A stretch of 64,000 nucleotides of DNA from assembly GCA_902806065.1 (NCBI GenBank), contig CADCVE010000065.1:1-64000 (forward strand). The letters run 5' to 3'. The position numbers and the translations under genes are program-made. Shown here in pieces: positions 43,258 to 52,882 of this stretch (positions within the stretch are counted from its first letter, which is position 1; every line of letters starts with the position of its first letter). The DNA is from an uncultured Rubrobacteraceae bacterium (lineage in GTDB: Bacteria; Actinomycetota; Rubrobacteria; Rubrobacterales; Rubrobacteraceae). The notes under the pieces were generated by a model. It was not told the origin of the DNA and made no database searches. It saw only the letters and a list, made by a program, of their open reading frames with translations.

Positions 43258-46200
43258 TACACCACCTCCAACTCTGCTTCCTGGCGCTCCTGAAGAACGC
43301 GCTTGAGATCCTTTGGCATCACCTTGACGAACCTGGGCAACATCTCCTCCCAGTTCTCCAAAACCCGCCCGGCGACCGTACTCCCCGTCCAATGCTGGTG
43401 ACGCTCGATCAACCCTCGCAGGTGCGAGACGCTCTCCTCGCCCTCGACCGCCTCCAGATCTACCATCTCCGTGTTGTAGAGCTTCTCGAAACGCTCTTCT
43501 TCATCGAAGATGTACGCTATGCCACCGCTCATACCAGCAGCGAAGTTGCGGCCTGTCGGACCGAGCACGACCACCACACCCCCGGTCATGTACTCGCAAC
43601 CATGCTCCCCAACACCCTCGACCACCGTCTCCGCGCCCGAGTTGCGGACCGCGAAACGCTCCCCGGCAAACCCCCGGAAGTACGCCTCACCACCCGTCGC
43701 CCCGTACAGAGCTACGTTACCAACCACGATGCTCCGGCTCAGGTCGTAAGCCGCGTCTTCGGGCGGATGGACGATTATACGGCCGCCGGAGAGGCCCTTG
43801 CCCACGTAATCGTTCGTCGCCCCCGTAAGGTCGAACGTCGTGCCGCGGGTAAGCCAGGCGCCGAAGGATTGTCCGGCGACGCCCTCGAAGTCTATCCGTA
43901 TAGTGCCGTCCGGCAGGCCCGTATCGCCGTAGCGGCGCGCCACCTCCCCGGAGAGCATCCCGCCGACGGTGCGGTTGGTGTTCTCGATAGGCATCGGGAA
44001 ACGAACCGTCTCCTTGTTATTCAGCGCCCGCTTGCAGCGTTCGATCAGCTCATTGTCCAACGCCTCGTCCAGGTGGTGATACTGCTCTTCGGTGTTGTGG
44101 ATCGCCACATCCTCGCCGGCCCTCGGCCGGTACAGTATCGCCGCGAGGTCCACTCCCTTCGCCTTCCAGTGCTCGATGCCCTCCCTGGCCTTCAGCTTAT
44201 CCGTGCGCCCGACCATCTCGTCGAAGGTGCGGAAGCCAAGCTCAGCCATGAGCTGCCGGATCTCCTCGGCCACGAAGAAGAAGAAGTTGACTACGTGCTC
44301 CGGCGTCCCCGTAAAACGCTTCCTGAGCTCCGGGTCCTGCGTGGCAATTCCAACCGGACAGGTATTCAAGTGACATACCCGCATCATGATGCAGCCCGTC
44401 GCAACCAGCGGAGCCGTCGAGAAGGCAAAGTCCTCTGCCCCCAGAAGCGCCCCGATCACTACGTCGCGCCCCGTCTTCATCTGGCCGTCCGTCTGCAGGA
44501 CTATACGCCCGCGCAGGTCGTTCTCCACTAGAACCTGCTGAGCCTCGGCGATACCAAGCTCCCAGGGCAGCCCGGCGTACTTGATCGAGGAGAGCGGCGA
44601 AGCTCCCGTGCCGCCGTCATGACCGGAGATGGTTATGTGATCCGCCTTGGCCTTCGCGACCCCGGCGGCGATGGTCCCCACGCCCTCGGCCGAGACCAGC
44701 TTTACGCTCACCCGGCCATGTGGATTGGCGTTCTTGAGGTCGTGGATGAGCTGCGCAAGGTCTTCAATCGAGTAGATGTCGTGGTGCGGTGGCGGGGAGA
44801 TGAGGCCGACCCCCGGCGTCGAGTAGCGGACCTTCGCTATCTCCTCGGTGACCTTGTGACCGGGAAGCTGCCCACCCTCGCCGGGCTTGGAGCCTTGAGC
44901 CATCTTTATCTGCAGCGAATCGGAGTTGACCAGGTACTCCGTGGTCACCCCGAAACGCGCGCTCGCGACCTGCTTGATCGAGCTGCGCCTGATGTCGCCG
45001 TTGGGGTCGGTCGTGTAACGCTCGGGGTCCTCCCCGCCCTCCCCGGTGTTCGATTTTCCGCCTATCCTGTTCATGGCGATGGCGAGTGTCTCGTGCGACT
45101 CCTTGGAGATAGAGCCCAGGGACATAGCCCCCGTCGAGAAGCGTTTGACGATCTCCTTCGCCGCCTCGACCTCTTCCAACGGGATCGGGTTCCGCTCGAA
45201 GTCCATCAGCCCGCGCAGGGTGAACAGCTGCTTGCTCCGCTCGTTGAAGTAGTCCGAGTACTGCGTGTAGGTCTCAAAGGAGCCGGTCTGTACTGCTCGC
45301 TGCAACGGGACGATGCTTTTCTCGTTCCACTGGTGCGGCGCGCCCTGTACCCGCAGCTGGTACTCGCCACCAACCTCCAACTCCTCCGGCCCATCTTCCA
45401 CCCACGAGAACGCCCGCCGGTGGCGCTGCAAAACTTCTTCGCCGATCTCCTCCAGCCCGATGCCCCCGATGCGCGAGGGCGTGCGGGTAAAGTACCTCTC
45501 CACAACCCCGTCGCTGAGGCCCACGGCCTCGAAGATCTGGGCTCCACAGTACGAGAACAACGTCGAAATACCCATCTTGGAGATGATCTTGAGCAACGCC
45601 TTCTCGATGGCCTTGGTGAAGTTCTTCCCGGTCTCCTCTGGCGAGACGTCCCCGAGCCGCCCTTTCTCGGCCATATCTTCCATGGTCTCGAAAGCAAGAT
45701 AGGGATTGACCGCTGCGGCCCCGTAACCGACCAGCAAGGCGATGTGGTGCCCCTCCCGGGCCTCGGCTGTCTCCACGATGAGGCTGGTCCGGGTGCGGAT
45801 ACCCTCACGCACCAGATGGTGGTGGACGGCGGCGGTGGCGAGCAGGCTGGGTATCGGTGCCTGCTCCTTAGTGACGCCCCTGTCGCTCAGGATCAAGACC
45901 GTCGCACCGTCGCGAACCTCCTCCTCAGCCCTCTTACACAACCCCTCTAGCGCCTTCTCCAGCCCCCCTTCTTCCTCCGCCGGGAAGAGCATCCGCAGCG
46001 TAGTCGAGCGGAACGGCTCGGAGCTTAGCTGGCGGACCTTCTCCAGCTCGGCGTCGGTCAGGACAGGACCTCTGAGAGAGACCTGGCGGCAGTGCTCCGG
46101 TGTCTCGTCAAAGAGGTTCTGCTCCGGCCCAAGACCCATGTTGAGCGACATGACCAACTCCTCGCGTAACGGGTCTATCGGCGGGTTGGTGACCTGGGCG

Positions 46201-47732
46201 AAGAGCTGCTTGAAGTAAGAGAAGAGCATCTGCGGCCGCTCCGAGAGAACCGCCAGCGGCGTGTCCGTGCCCATTGAGCCGTCGGCTTCCTTGCCGGCCT
46301 GGGCCATCGGAGAGAGGATTATCCGCAGATCCTCGTTCGTGTACCCGAACGCGAGCTGCCGCTCGAAGAGCGAAACGGTATCCGAGTGACCGTTGGGCGC
46401 GGCATCGGGCAACTCATCCAGGTGGATCTCCCCGTCATCGATCCACTGCTTGTACGGCTTGCGCCCGAAGAGCGGCTTCTTGACCTCCTCGTCATGCAAC
46501 ACCTCGTGCTTCTCGGTGTCCACCACGAGCATCTTGCCCGGCTGTAACCTCCACCGCTCGACTATATCCTCCGCCGGCACACGCAACGCACCGTCCTCGG
46601 AGGCCATCACAACCCGCCCATCACGCGTGACGGAGTACCGGGCAGGCCTCAAGCCGTTTCTGTCGAGCGTCGCCCCGATAAGCTTGCCGTCGGTAAAGGC
46701 TATCGCCGCCGGGCCGTCCCACGGCTCCATGAGGGAGCTGTGGTACTCGTAGAAGGCCCTCCGGTCCTCTTCCATCAGCTCGTCGTTCTCCCAGGCCTCA
46801 GGCATCATCATCGCGACAGCATGCGGCAGGGAGCGACCCGCGAGGTGCAGCAGCTCCAGAGCGTTATCAAAGGTCGCCGAGTCACTCTGGTCCGGCTGGA
46901 CAATCGGGAAAACCTTCTCCAGGTCCTCCCCGAAGAGCGGCGACTCCAGGCGGCTCTCGCGGGCGCGCATCCAGTTGATGTTCCCGCGCAGCGTGTTGAT
47001 CTCACCGTTATGCGCCACGTAACGGTACGGATGCGCCAGGTCCCACGTCCCCAGAGTGTTCGTGCTGAAACGCGAGTGGACCAGCGCGAGCGCGCTCGTC
47101 ATCGCCGGGTCCCGGAGATCCGGGTAGAACGGCCCGAGCTGCCGGCCCTTCAAGAGACCTTTGTATACTATAGTGCGGCCCGAGAGGCTCACCACGTAGC
47201 AACCGCCCTCGGCCTCCTTGTGGAGCCTCCGCCGGATCACGTACAGCTTCCGCTCGAAAGCCTCCTCTTCTCCCGTCCCGTTCTCCACGAAGAACTGCCG
47301 GATCCGCGGCAACACGCTCCGCGCCAGCCGCCCGGCGACTTCCGGCTCCACCGGAACGTCCCTCCAGCCGATAAACCGCTGTCCTTCTTCAGCCACGATG
47401 CGCGCCAGCGTGCCCTCGCAACCGTCCCGTTCTTCATCCCCGAACTCGAAGAGCGTCCCGACCCCGTACCCTCCGGCCGGCGGCAACTCGATACCCAAGA
47501 GTTCGCACTCCCGGCGAAGGAACTCGTCCGGAACCTGCAGCATTATCCCCGCCCCATCGCCGGACTCGGAGTCGCTCCCGCTAGCACCCCGGTGATCCAG
47601 GTTGCACAGAACCTCCAACCCCTCCTCGACGGTCTCCCGCGTCCGCCGCCCGTCCACTCGCGCCACGAATCCGAACCCGCAAGCATCACGTTGGTATGTG
47701 GGATCAGAGAGACCCATGTTGGGAGTTGCCAA
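43257..47732 (-). CDS. gltB: Glutamate synthase large (alpha) subunit
   Basis: The protein of about 1,491 residues has the N-terminal class II amidotransferase domain whose Cys18 (RDACGFGF) becomes the N-terminal nucleophile after removal of a 17-residue propeptide. A central domain, the FMN-binding synthase domain ([40 protein letters not shown]), the 3Fe-4S cluster [19 protein letters not shown] and the C-terminal beta-helix ([21 protein letters not shown]) follow. It converts glutamine plus 2-oxoglutarate to two glutamates. TTG 47732 follows AGGAGG by four bases and fits the propeptide; ATG 47717 is the alternative. gltD overlaps its stop. Confidence 0.96.
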   Translation of the reverse strand: MATPNMGLSDPTYQRDACGFGFVARVDGRRTRETVEEGLEVLCNLDHRGASGSDSESGDGAGIMLQVPDEFLRRECELLGIELPPAGGYGVGTLFEFGDEERDGCEGTLARIVAEEGQRFIGWRDVPVEPEVAGRLARSVLPRIRQFFVENGTGEEEAFERKLYVIRRRLHKEAEGGCYVVSLSGRTIVYKGLLKGRQLGPFYPDLRDPAMTSALALVHSRFSTNTLGTWDLAHPYRYVAHNGEINTLRGNINWMRARESRLESPLFGEDLEKVFPIVQPDQSDSATFDNALELLHLAGRSLPHAVAMMMPEAWENDELMEEDRRAFYEYHSSLMEPWDGPAAIAFTDGKLIGATLDRNGLRPARYSVTRDGRVVMASEDGALRVPAEDIVERWRLQPGKMLVVDTEKHEVLHDEEVKKPLFGRKPYKQWIDDGEIHLDELPDAAPNGHSDTVSLFERQLAFGYTNEDLRIILSPMAQAGKEADGSMGTDTPLAVLSERPQMLFSYFKQLFAQVTNPPIDPLREELVMSLNMGLGPEQNLFDETPEHCRQVSLRGPVLTDAELEKVRQLSSEPFRSTTLRMLFPAEEEGGLEKALEGLCKRAEEEVRDGATVLILSDRGVTKEQAPIPSLLATAAVHHHLVREGIRTRTSLIVETAEAREGHHIALLVGYGAAAVNPYLAFETMEDMAEKGRLGDVSPEETGKNFTKAIEKALLKIISKMGISTLFSYCGAQIFEAVGLSDGVVERYFTRTPSRIGGIGLEEIGEEVLQRHRRAFSWVEDGPEELEVGGEYQLRVQGAPHQWNEKSIVPLQRAVQTGSFETYTQYSDYFNERSKQLFTLRGLMDFERNPIPLEEVEAAKEIVKRFSTGAMSLGSISKESHETLAIAMNRIGGKSNTGEGGEDPERYTTDPNGDIRRSSIKQVASARFGVTTEYLVNSDSLQIKMAQGSKPGEGGQLPGHKVTEEIAKVRYSTPGVGLISPPPHHDIYSIEDLAQLIHDLKNANPHGRVSVKLVSAEGVGTIAAGVAKAKADHITISGHDGGTGASPLSSIKYAGLPWELGIAEAQQVLVENDLRGRIVLQTDGQMKTGRDVVIGALLGAEDFAFSTAPLVATGCIMMRVCHLNTCPVGIATQDPELRKRFTGTPEHVVNFFFFVAEEIRQLMAELGFRTFDEMVGRTDKLKAREGIEHWKAKGVDLAAILYRPRAGEDVAIHNTEEQYHHLDEALDNELIERCKRALNNKETVRFPMPIENTNRTVGGMLSGEVARRYGDTGLPDGTIRIDFEGVAGQSFGAWLTRGTTFDLTGATNDYVGKGLSGGRIIVHPPEDAAYDLSRSIVVGNVALYGATGGEAYFRGFAGERFAVRNSGAETVVEGVGEHGCEYMTGGVVVVLGPTGRNFAAGMSGGIAYIFDEEERFEKLYNTEMVDLEAVEGEESVSHLRGLIERHQHWTGSTVAGRVLENWEEMLPRFVKVMPKDLKRVLQERQEAELEVV

Positions 47733-47908
47733 ACCGCCTCCTAAGATATATGTAAAAGGGTGCCGAGACAGGAAACTGTTTTTTACACGAACCTGACCCA
47801 AAGCACAAGAGCCACAGCGAATAGTCGGCCACACGTACAAAAAGATTTCACAAACAGCGTCCTTTACCCGCCGGCTCGCACAGCAAAACAAGCATGAGTT
47901 CTCTGAAG

Positions 47909-48241
47909 CTACAACTCTTCCAGAGCGCTCCGGAGCGACTCCTCTTCCTCCAGCAGTTCCGAGAGCCGCAAACGTAGCTCGGCCGCCTCCGTCTCAACAG
48001 CGGCCAGGCGCAGGCTGAGTTCCTTCTCGCGGGCCGCCGTCTCGGGGGTGCGCTTGTTCGGGCGATAGCGGCTGCGGATGTTCTTCAGGCGTTCACCGGC
48101 CCCGCGGCGCAGGCGTTCGCGGTCGGCCTTGAAATCCTCGCCCCCCAGGTACTTCAGGCCCCGCCGCACCTGCAGGTCGGAGAGGAGATCCGCTATGATC
48201 TCCGCTGAACTGTTTTTTAAGTCTTTATCACCATCGGCCAC
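47909..48241 (-). CDS. Small coiled-coil protein, unknown
   Basis: The 110-residue, highly charged protein has an N-terminal part ([21 protein letters not shown]), a basic centre ([19 protein letters not shown]) and a C-terminal heptad-like helix (residues 70-110: [19 protein letters not shown] and [12 protein letters not shown]). I do not recognise the family. GTG 48241 follows a GAGAGGAG Shine-Dalgarno, and a TATAAT box (minus strand, 48273-48268) lies upstream, so it has its own promoter. It lies 80 bp downstream of the degenerate recombinase gene in the same direction. Confidence 0.6.
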   Translation of the reverse strand: MADGDKDLKNSSAEIIADLLSDLQVRRGLKYLGGEDFKADRERLRRGAGERLKNIRSRYRPNKRTPETAAREKELSLRLAAVETEAAELRLRLSELLEEEESLRSALEEL

Positions 48242-48319
48242 GTAGAATCTCCTCTCTCGTCGTGCTTATTATAATCGCTCTAAAGAGGTTCTCTAGTCGG
48301 TCCCGGCGGCTTCACGCGC

Positions 48320-49153
48320 CTACAAGAATTTCTTGTACACCCCGATATTCGTTGTGTCCCGTACGCCCAGAGCTTCTTTGAGTTCATTGAGGGTGGCGCC
48401 GCGCCTGAGGAGACGAATGGCGAAGGTGTGGCGGAGGACCATCGGGGAGATGCGTGGGAGGCCGACCTGATCGCACCGCTTCCACAAAGCATTCTGGAGC
48501 GATTTGGAGGTCGACACCGGGCGGGCGGCCCGGCCTATTACAAGCTCGGGGGTTTCATCCTTGCGCGCGTTCAGGTAGCTCCGCAAGGTCTTTACCGTCT
48601 CATCGGAGAGGCGGCAGGCGCGGGGAGCCAGATGGGAGCCGGAACCGCCGAGTTGGATCTGGGCGACGTCCAGGTCCAGGTCGCTCTTTAGGAGGCCCCG
48701 GATCTCCCCTACCGTCACGCCGGTGTCGAGCATTATCCGGACGACGACGGTATCGCGTAGAGCGTCTAGGGTATTCCGAGGGAACGAGAGGAGTTGTTCG
48801 ATCTCCTCTTCTTCGAGAAAGGTTATCTGCTGGTCCAGTGGCTGGTGCATGGGCTCGATGGGATCGAAGTCCAGGTCCGCGTCGGTTGCGGTGCGTACCC
48901 AGTCCAGGAAGCGCCTCACGGCGGCGTCCTTACGGTAGACGGTGAAGCGCTTCCGGCGCTCCTCCAGGAGGTGGTTGCGGAAAGCCATTACCTCTCCGAC
49001 GCCAACGTCCTCTATTCGCGCGACCTCTCTCCCTGCCAGAAAGCGTGCGAACTCCTTCAGGTCCGCCTCGTAGAACTCTGCGGTACGCGGGGAGGTGTTC
49101 GGGTCGTCCGCGAGATGGACGCTAAAATCCGAGATCAAAGGCATCACCTCCAT
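48320..49153 (-). CDS. Tyrosine-recombinase-fold protein with degenerate active site
   Basis: The 277-residue protein has the XerC/D layout: a SAM-like N-terminal DNA-binding domain (about 5-95: SPRTAEFYEADLKEFARFL, FTVYRKDAAVRRFLDWV) and a C-terminal catalytic fold (about 105-277). The first catalytic Arg position reads GVTVGE instead of GLRxSE. The His of HxLRH is Met (SPMVLRHTFA), and the LGH position is LGV. Only the second Arg and the nucleophile-position Tyr (GVYKKFL) remain. It may bind DNA without recombining it. The ATG at 49153 follows a TAAAAT box by six bases, suggesting a leaderless mRNA. Confidence 0.8.
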   Translation of the reverse strand: MEVMPLISDFSVHLADDPNTSPRTAEFYEADLKEFARFLAGREVARIEDVGVGEVMAFRNHLLEERRKRFTVYRKDAAVRRFLDWVRTATDADLDFDPIEPMHQPLDQQITFLEEEEIEQLLSFPRNTLDALRDTVVVRIMLDTGVTVGEIRGLLKSDLDLDVAQIQLGGSGSHLAPRACRLSDETVKTLRSYLNARKDETPELVIGRAARPVSTSKSLQNALWKRCDQVGLPRISPMVLRHTFAIRLLRRGATLNELKEALGVRDTTNIGVYKKFL

Positions 49154-49215
49154 ATGCGTATTTTAACCGCAAGTAGGAACCATTACGCCGGGATGTGAGT
49201 AGTACGTAAGTACCC

Positions 49216-49221
49216 TATACT
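49216..49221 (+). promoter_or_regulatory. -10 box of the first sortase gene
   Basis: TATACT ends nine bases before the TTG start at 49231, which implies transcription starts almost at the initiation codon. No clear -35 box was found. Confidence 0.4.
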
Positions 49222-49230
49222 TCCGCGGCG

Positions 49231-50097
49231 TTGAGAAATTTGCGGACATACGGACTGGTCTCGACCATAACCCTTATAGCATTGGCTGCGCTACTCATCT
49301 CGCCCTCAACTCAAGCCGCTAAAAAGCTCCCGGAGAAAGCAATATCTGCCTCTGCAGGTCAAACCACCGAACCGTCCGCGAAGGTAGACAAAGAGATGGG
49401 AGAATCAGCCTACAGAAAACTCCGCCTGGATAACAAACTCATCATCGAACGACCTGTCCCCGAAGAACCAATCTCAGTTCCTGCTCCTGAAGAGCCGGTC
49501 CCGGAAGGACCAGCACTCGCCCCGCCCCCCGCTCCTGCCCCGGAGCCAAACCAAGACCAGAGAGCCGGGACTCCCGTGCGGGTGGAGGAGACGGGCATAC
49601 CCGTACTTCCGGGCCGCTTTCAGGATGCTCGGGTACAAGAAGCCTCCGCACCGGCTCCCCCAGAGGTCGCGCCACCAGCGCCCGCGCCGGCACCCAAACC
49701 CACCGACACCAGGTTGTTGCTCACGGTGCCGCGGCTGGGGCTCACGGATATAACGGTCGGGGATTCCCCAAAGCAGTCCTACCTGGACCGGGAGGGGATC
49801 ATGCACCTCTCAGGGACTGGCTTCCCCTTCAAGCGCAACTCGAACACTTACATCGCAGGTCATGCCGGAGACTTCGGCGGGAGCCGCATACCGAACGTCT
49901 TCCGCAACCTCATCGCACTCCGCGATACCAACGACAAGGTCTACAACTACCGCGTCTACGAGCGCCTCGTCGTAAACCCCCGCGACGTCTGGGTCACCGA
50001 TCCCATCCCCGGCAAGAAGATAATCTCGCTTCAGACCTGCTTCCCCGCCCCCACCTACGAGAAACGCCTTGTAGTAAGAGGAGAACTGGTCAAGTAG
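49231..50097 (+). CDS. Class-E-like sortase
   Basis: The 288-residue protein has an N-terminal membrane anchor (TITLIALAALLISPSTQAA) and a long Pro/Glu/Ala-rich linker (about residues 75-165). The C-terminal sortase barrel has catalytic His211 (YIAGHAGDF), Cys270 (LQTCFPAP) and Arg279 (YEKRLVV). The barrel sequence is of the actinobacterial class-E type; such enzymes attach surface proteins to the cell wall or cross-link them. A second sortase follows 78 bp downstream. The linker probably spans the wall or positions the enzyme. TTG 49231 has no Shine-Dalgarno. Confidence 0.88.
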   Translation: MRNLRTYGLVSTITLIALAALLISPSTQAAKKLPEKAISASAGQTTEPSAKVDKEMGESAYRKLRLDNKLIIERPVPEEPISVPAPEEPVPEGPALAPPPAPAPEPNQDQRAGTPVRVEETGIPVLPGRFQDARVQEASAPAPPEVAPPAPAPAPKPTDTRLLLTVPRLGLTDITVGDSPKQSYLDREGIMHLSGTGFPFKRNSNTYIAGHAGDFGGSRIPNVFRNLIALRDTNDKVYNYRVYERLVVNPRDVWVTDPIPGKKIISLQTCFPAPTYEKRLVVRGELVK

Positions 50098-50161
50098 CTC
50101 TGGTTGACAGCCTGCTGATGCTTAACCACACCTTTAGCTACCGTTTGTCCGCACGGCCACA

Positions 50162-50167
50162 TATAAT
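50162..50167 (+). promoter_or_regulatory. -10 box of the second sortase gene
   Basis: A perfect TATAAT ends eight bases before ATG 50176, again pointing to a leaderless transcript. The second sortase therefore has its own promoter despite its proximity to the first. Confidence 0.5.
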
Positions 50168-50175
50168 CCCCGTCG

Positions 50176-50811
50176 ATGTTCAAGAGTTTGAAGATTTCGG
50201 TGCTCGTAGTGTGTCTGGCGCTCTTGGGGCTGGCGGCGCTCCCGGCCTACCCGCGAACGGAGACGGCTTCCTTGACTCTGAGCCCGGTGGAGGTCCAGAA
50301 CACCCGCCAACTCCTCGGCGAGAGTCCGACGGGCGCACGGCCGGCCCCCTCGCAAGATGCAAGCATGCAAGACGGGGCGGAGGGCGACGCGGTCGGCGGG
50401 ACGATGACGCTCTCGATACCCAAGCTCGGGCTGGAGAACATACCGGTGCCTACAGCGGATAGCCAGGTAGCGTTGGACCGGGAGGGAATCATCCGCTTCG
50501 GAGAGACCGGTACGCCCTGGGAGGAGGGCTCCAATACCTTCGTCGTGGGTCACGCCCTGGGCTATCTCTGGACCAGGACTCCCTACGTCTTCTACAAGCT
50601 GGAAGATCTAAAGCCCGGAGATGAGATCATCGTCAGAGACCAGGCGGATGAGGAGTACGTCTTCGAGGTCTACGACCGCGTAACCGTAAAGCCCGAAGAC
50701 TTCTGGGTCACCTACCCCGTCCCCAACAAGACCACCATCTCCCTGCAGACCTGCACCCCCATCCCCACCTTCGAGAACCGCCTCGTAGTACGCGGCAAAC
50801 TCATCAGCTAA
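50176..50811 (+). CDS. Class-E-like sortase, second copy
   Basis: The 211-residue protein has a short N-terminal anchor (LKISVLVVCLALLGLAALPA), a linker of about 50 residues and the sortase domain with His126 (FVVGHALGY), Cys193 (LQTCTPIP) and Arg202 (FENRLVV). Both sortases share the segments LDREGI, the His loop and the VWVT/FWVT strand, so they are paralogues; this one lacks the Pro-rich linker. No gene with a clear LPxTG-type signal is adjacent. Its 3' end converges on the J-domain gene with a 15-bp gap. Confidence 0.88.
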   Translation: MFKSLKISVLVVCLALLGLAALPAYPRTETASLTLSPVEVQNTRQLLGESPTGARPAPSQDASMQDGAEGDAVGGTMTLSIPKLGLENIPVPTADSQVALDREGIIRFGETGTPWEEGSNTFVVGHALGYLWTRTPYVFYKLEDLKPGDEIIVRDQADEEYVFEVYDRVTVKPEDFWVTYPVPNKTTISLQTCTPIPTFENRLVVRGKLIS

Positions 50812-50826
50812 CCCGAAGCTATCAAT

Positions 50827-51315
50827 CTACCGGTGAAGGAGGTGGCGTTCGACGACGTCGTGGGCAGCGTTGATCTGCGCGGTCAACTTTTCGGCGCGCT
50901 CTCTCTGCTCGGGCTCCACGAAACGATCCGGATGGTATCGCTTGACGAGATCTCGCCGCTTCTTGTTGACCTCTTCGAGGGAGCTACCGGCGCCCAGCCC
51001 GAGCCGATGATAAGCGGCTAGCACCTCCGGCGGATACTGCTTCGGCATGTAACGCGGCGCTGTAGCCCGCCACCCGTTCATCCGGTCTCTCGAAGAGCGT
51101 TCCCCCGATACCCCTTCGGCTATGCGCTCTTCAGCGGCGCGTTCCTCGTTGGCGCGGCGCCACTCCTCGGTGAAGCCGCGCCGGGCGGCGTCGAGGGCGT
51201 CTTTCAAGGATTCGCCGCGTTCGCGACCGGCCCGGACAGTCTCTCTGACACGCTCGTCGTTTATGTTCGAGACAAATCCCCGGGCGAGGCGCCCCAGACG
51301 GCGCGGGATGCTCAA
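50827..51315 (-). CDS. J-domain protein ending the PspA operon
   Basis: The 162-residue protein has a basic, helical N-terminal part (RLGRLARGFVSNINDERVRETV) and a C-terminal J-domain (about 98-160): AAYHRLGLGAGSSLEEVNKKR, then KRYHPDRF with HPD at 128-130, then AEKLTAQINAAHDVVERHLL. J-domains stimulate DnaK-type chaperones, so this protein should bring Hsp70 to a specific client, here probably the product of a neighbouring gene. Its start overlaps the preceding stop by four bases. It is the last gene of a four-gene transcript beginning with pspA. A C-terminal J-domain is less usual than an N-terminal one. Confidence 0.85.
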   Translation of the reverse strand: MSIPRRLGRLARGFVSNINDERVRETVRAGRERGESLKDALDAARRGFTEEWRRANEERAAEERIAEGVSGERSSRDRMNGWRATAPRYMPKQYPPEVLAAYHRLGLGAGSSLEEVNKKRRDLVKRYHPDRFVEPEQRERAEKLTAQINAAHDVVERHLLHR

Positions 51316-52025
51316 CGTCTGTCGGGCGGACCATGCGGGTCGCGGTACGGCGAGGGGCCTTCGAGAGGCGTATCGGCGGGCTCCTCTGCGGCGCCGAAAG
51401 TACCGCCGCGGCGTCGTAAGACTCGGGTCTCGTCGGCGTCGAACGGTTCGAAGACCTGAGTCTCGTCCACCGGCGGGTCTTCCACCGGTTCGGAAGCTTC
51501 CTGTTCTTCCTCCGGGTCGGGGAAGCTAAAAAAGGCGCGCACCCGTTTTATGCCTTCGATCCCGTCCACGGCGCGTGAGATCCTCTGTTCCTCCTCGGCG
51601 ATGCCGGCGTCGCAGGCCTCCCGGACCCTCCTTATCTCCTCCTCCAGGGAGCGCACGTCATCCTCAGTCCTGTAGCGGAGTTGCTCCTGCCGCTCCCGGG
51701 CCAGATCCATCTCGGAGTTGAGCTTCGACTCCCGCGCGCGGGTGGACCTCTCCAGGTCCTCGACCTGTATGCCCGCAGCCAGGAGCGTGCCACGTACGAT
51801 GCGCACAGCGCTGTCCCGGGGAACCTCCGGCGGCAGGTCGTCTATTACCTCCGCCGCCCGCTCGACAGTCAAGCCCTGAGGACGCTGCTCCTCTTCAGGC
51901 GGTGGCGGCCCGCCTCTTCCTCTACTGGATTCCTTCCGCCCGAGCGCTTCGGGCGAGAACACATTGGTCTCGTCGTCTCCCGAGCCTCCGCCGAGTATCC
52001 TGGAGAAAAAGCTCTTGTCACTCAT
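51312..52025 (-). CDS. Coiled-coil protein with three DETxV motifs, unknown
   Basis: The 237-residue acidic protein has disordered ends and a helical centre (about residues 85-160). DETNVF occurs at 18-23, DETQVF at 187-192 and DETRVL at 198-203. These resemble the (D/E)-T-x-V-F threonine phosphorylation sites recognised by FHA domains in actinobacterial Ser/Thr kinase signalling (GarA-type); that similarity is my inference. VERAAEVIDDLPPEVPRDSAVRIVRGTLLAAGI may be a small folded part (named here by its ends VERAAEVIDD and TLLAAGI). It overlaps the genes on both sides by four bases, so its level is locked to that of PspA and the J-protein. No known family was recognised. Confidence 0.7.
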   Translation of the reverse strand: MSDKSFFSRILGGGSGDDETNVFSPEALGRKESSRGRGGPPPPEEEQRPQGLTVERAAEVIDDLPPEVPRDSAVRIVRGTLLAAGIQVEDLERSTRARESKLNSEMDLARERQEQLRYRTEDDVRSLEEEIRRVREACDAGIAEEEQRISRAVDGIEGIKRVRAFFSFPDPEEEQEASEPVEDPPVDETQVFEPFDADETRVLRRRGGTFGAAEEPADTPLEGPSPYRDPHGPPDRR

Positions 52026-52882
52026 CGTACCGGTATCCTTTCGGGGAAGGTTTCCGTAAGCCCATCGGGCGGTTCGTCAGAGATCAACGCACCCGGCAGA
52101 CGGTCCACGCTCTTTTGCACCTCTTCGAGGCTGCGCCGGAAGTAGGCGACCCGCTGCTTGAGGCTCACGAGCCCCGACTCCGGCGAGAGAGCCCCCGGGC
52201 TGGCGTCGAGGGCCAGCAACTCCCCGCGCAGGTTGCCGAGCAAGCTCTCTACGCCCTCTAGCTGAGCGTTGATCATACCTATCGCCCGCGGCACCTGGTC
52301 GTGGGCCGCGAGTTCCCCGCGCCTCCCCTCCAGCGCCGCCTCGAACGATACCCTGATAGCAGAGCCCTCCTCGAGCCCCCGAAGCTCACCCTCCAAGTCC
52401 CGGATACGCGCCACTATGCCTCGCCGGTCCACACTCTCCAGATGCCGCCTCAAGGCCGATCGCCGCCGCGCCAAAAGGGCCGACGCCTCGACCTCGTCCA
52501 CGACGGTATACAGGTCTTCCAGCAACAGCGGCCCATACTCCTCGGGCAAGAGTTCCCAACTCTCCAACAACCCCTCCTGAAGCCCCACGAGCCGCTTCAT
52601 CTGCGGGGCGGCGATCCCGTCCGTCCGCCCCACCCGCATCAACTCCGCGACGTTCGCCCGTACCCGGCGCCGCAACTCCTTGCGGGCTTGCCTGCGCCGA
52701 TCAAAGAGCCGACGCCCCGTAAAGATAGCGCCGAACCCGAGCATAGCCGCGAGAACATAAGCCTCACCGGCAACCGCCATCGTCCCAAGCCCGGCCATCG
52801 AGCCGAACGGCAAGAAACGCAAGAGGCTGCCCCGGATACGCTCCGACCTTCTCCTGCCTCTCCGGACGACCGACCGGCTCAC
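52022..52882 (-). CDS. Membrane-anchored coiled-coil protein, unknown
   Basis: The 286-residue protein has a basic N-terminus (RRGRRRSERIRGSLLRF), one hydrophobic hairpin or two short helices (about residues 22-55: GSMAGLGTMAVAGEAYVL and AAMLGFGAIFTG) and a long helical C-terminal region rich in Arg/Glu/Leu with heptads. Its position between pspA and the DETxV gene, with four-base overlaps on both sides, suggests it anchors the complex at the membrane, but no family was recognised. The architecture (two short membrane segments then coiled coil) recalls PspB/C-like partners only in a general sense. Confidence 0.7.
   Translation of the reverse strand: MSRSVVRRGRRRSERIRGSLLRFLPFGSMAGLGTMAVAGEAYVLAAMLGFGAIFTGRRLFDRRRQARKELRRRVRANVAELMRVGRTDGIAAPQMKRLVGLQEGLLESWELLPEEYGPLLLEDLYTVVDEVEASALLARRRSALRRHLESVDRRGIVARIRDLEGELRGLEEGSAIRVSFEAALEGRRGELAAHDQVPRAIGMINAQLEGVESLLGNLRGELLALDASPGALSPESGLVSLKQRVAYFRRSLEEVQKSVDRLPGALISDEPPDGLTETFPERIPVR

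Noticed and set aside
48320-49153. Integrase as evidence of a prophage or integrative element
   Set aside because: The active site is degenerate. There are no phage genes, no adjacent tRNA-derived attachment site and no flanking direct repeats; the only tRNA is 9 kb away and intact.
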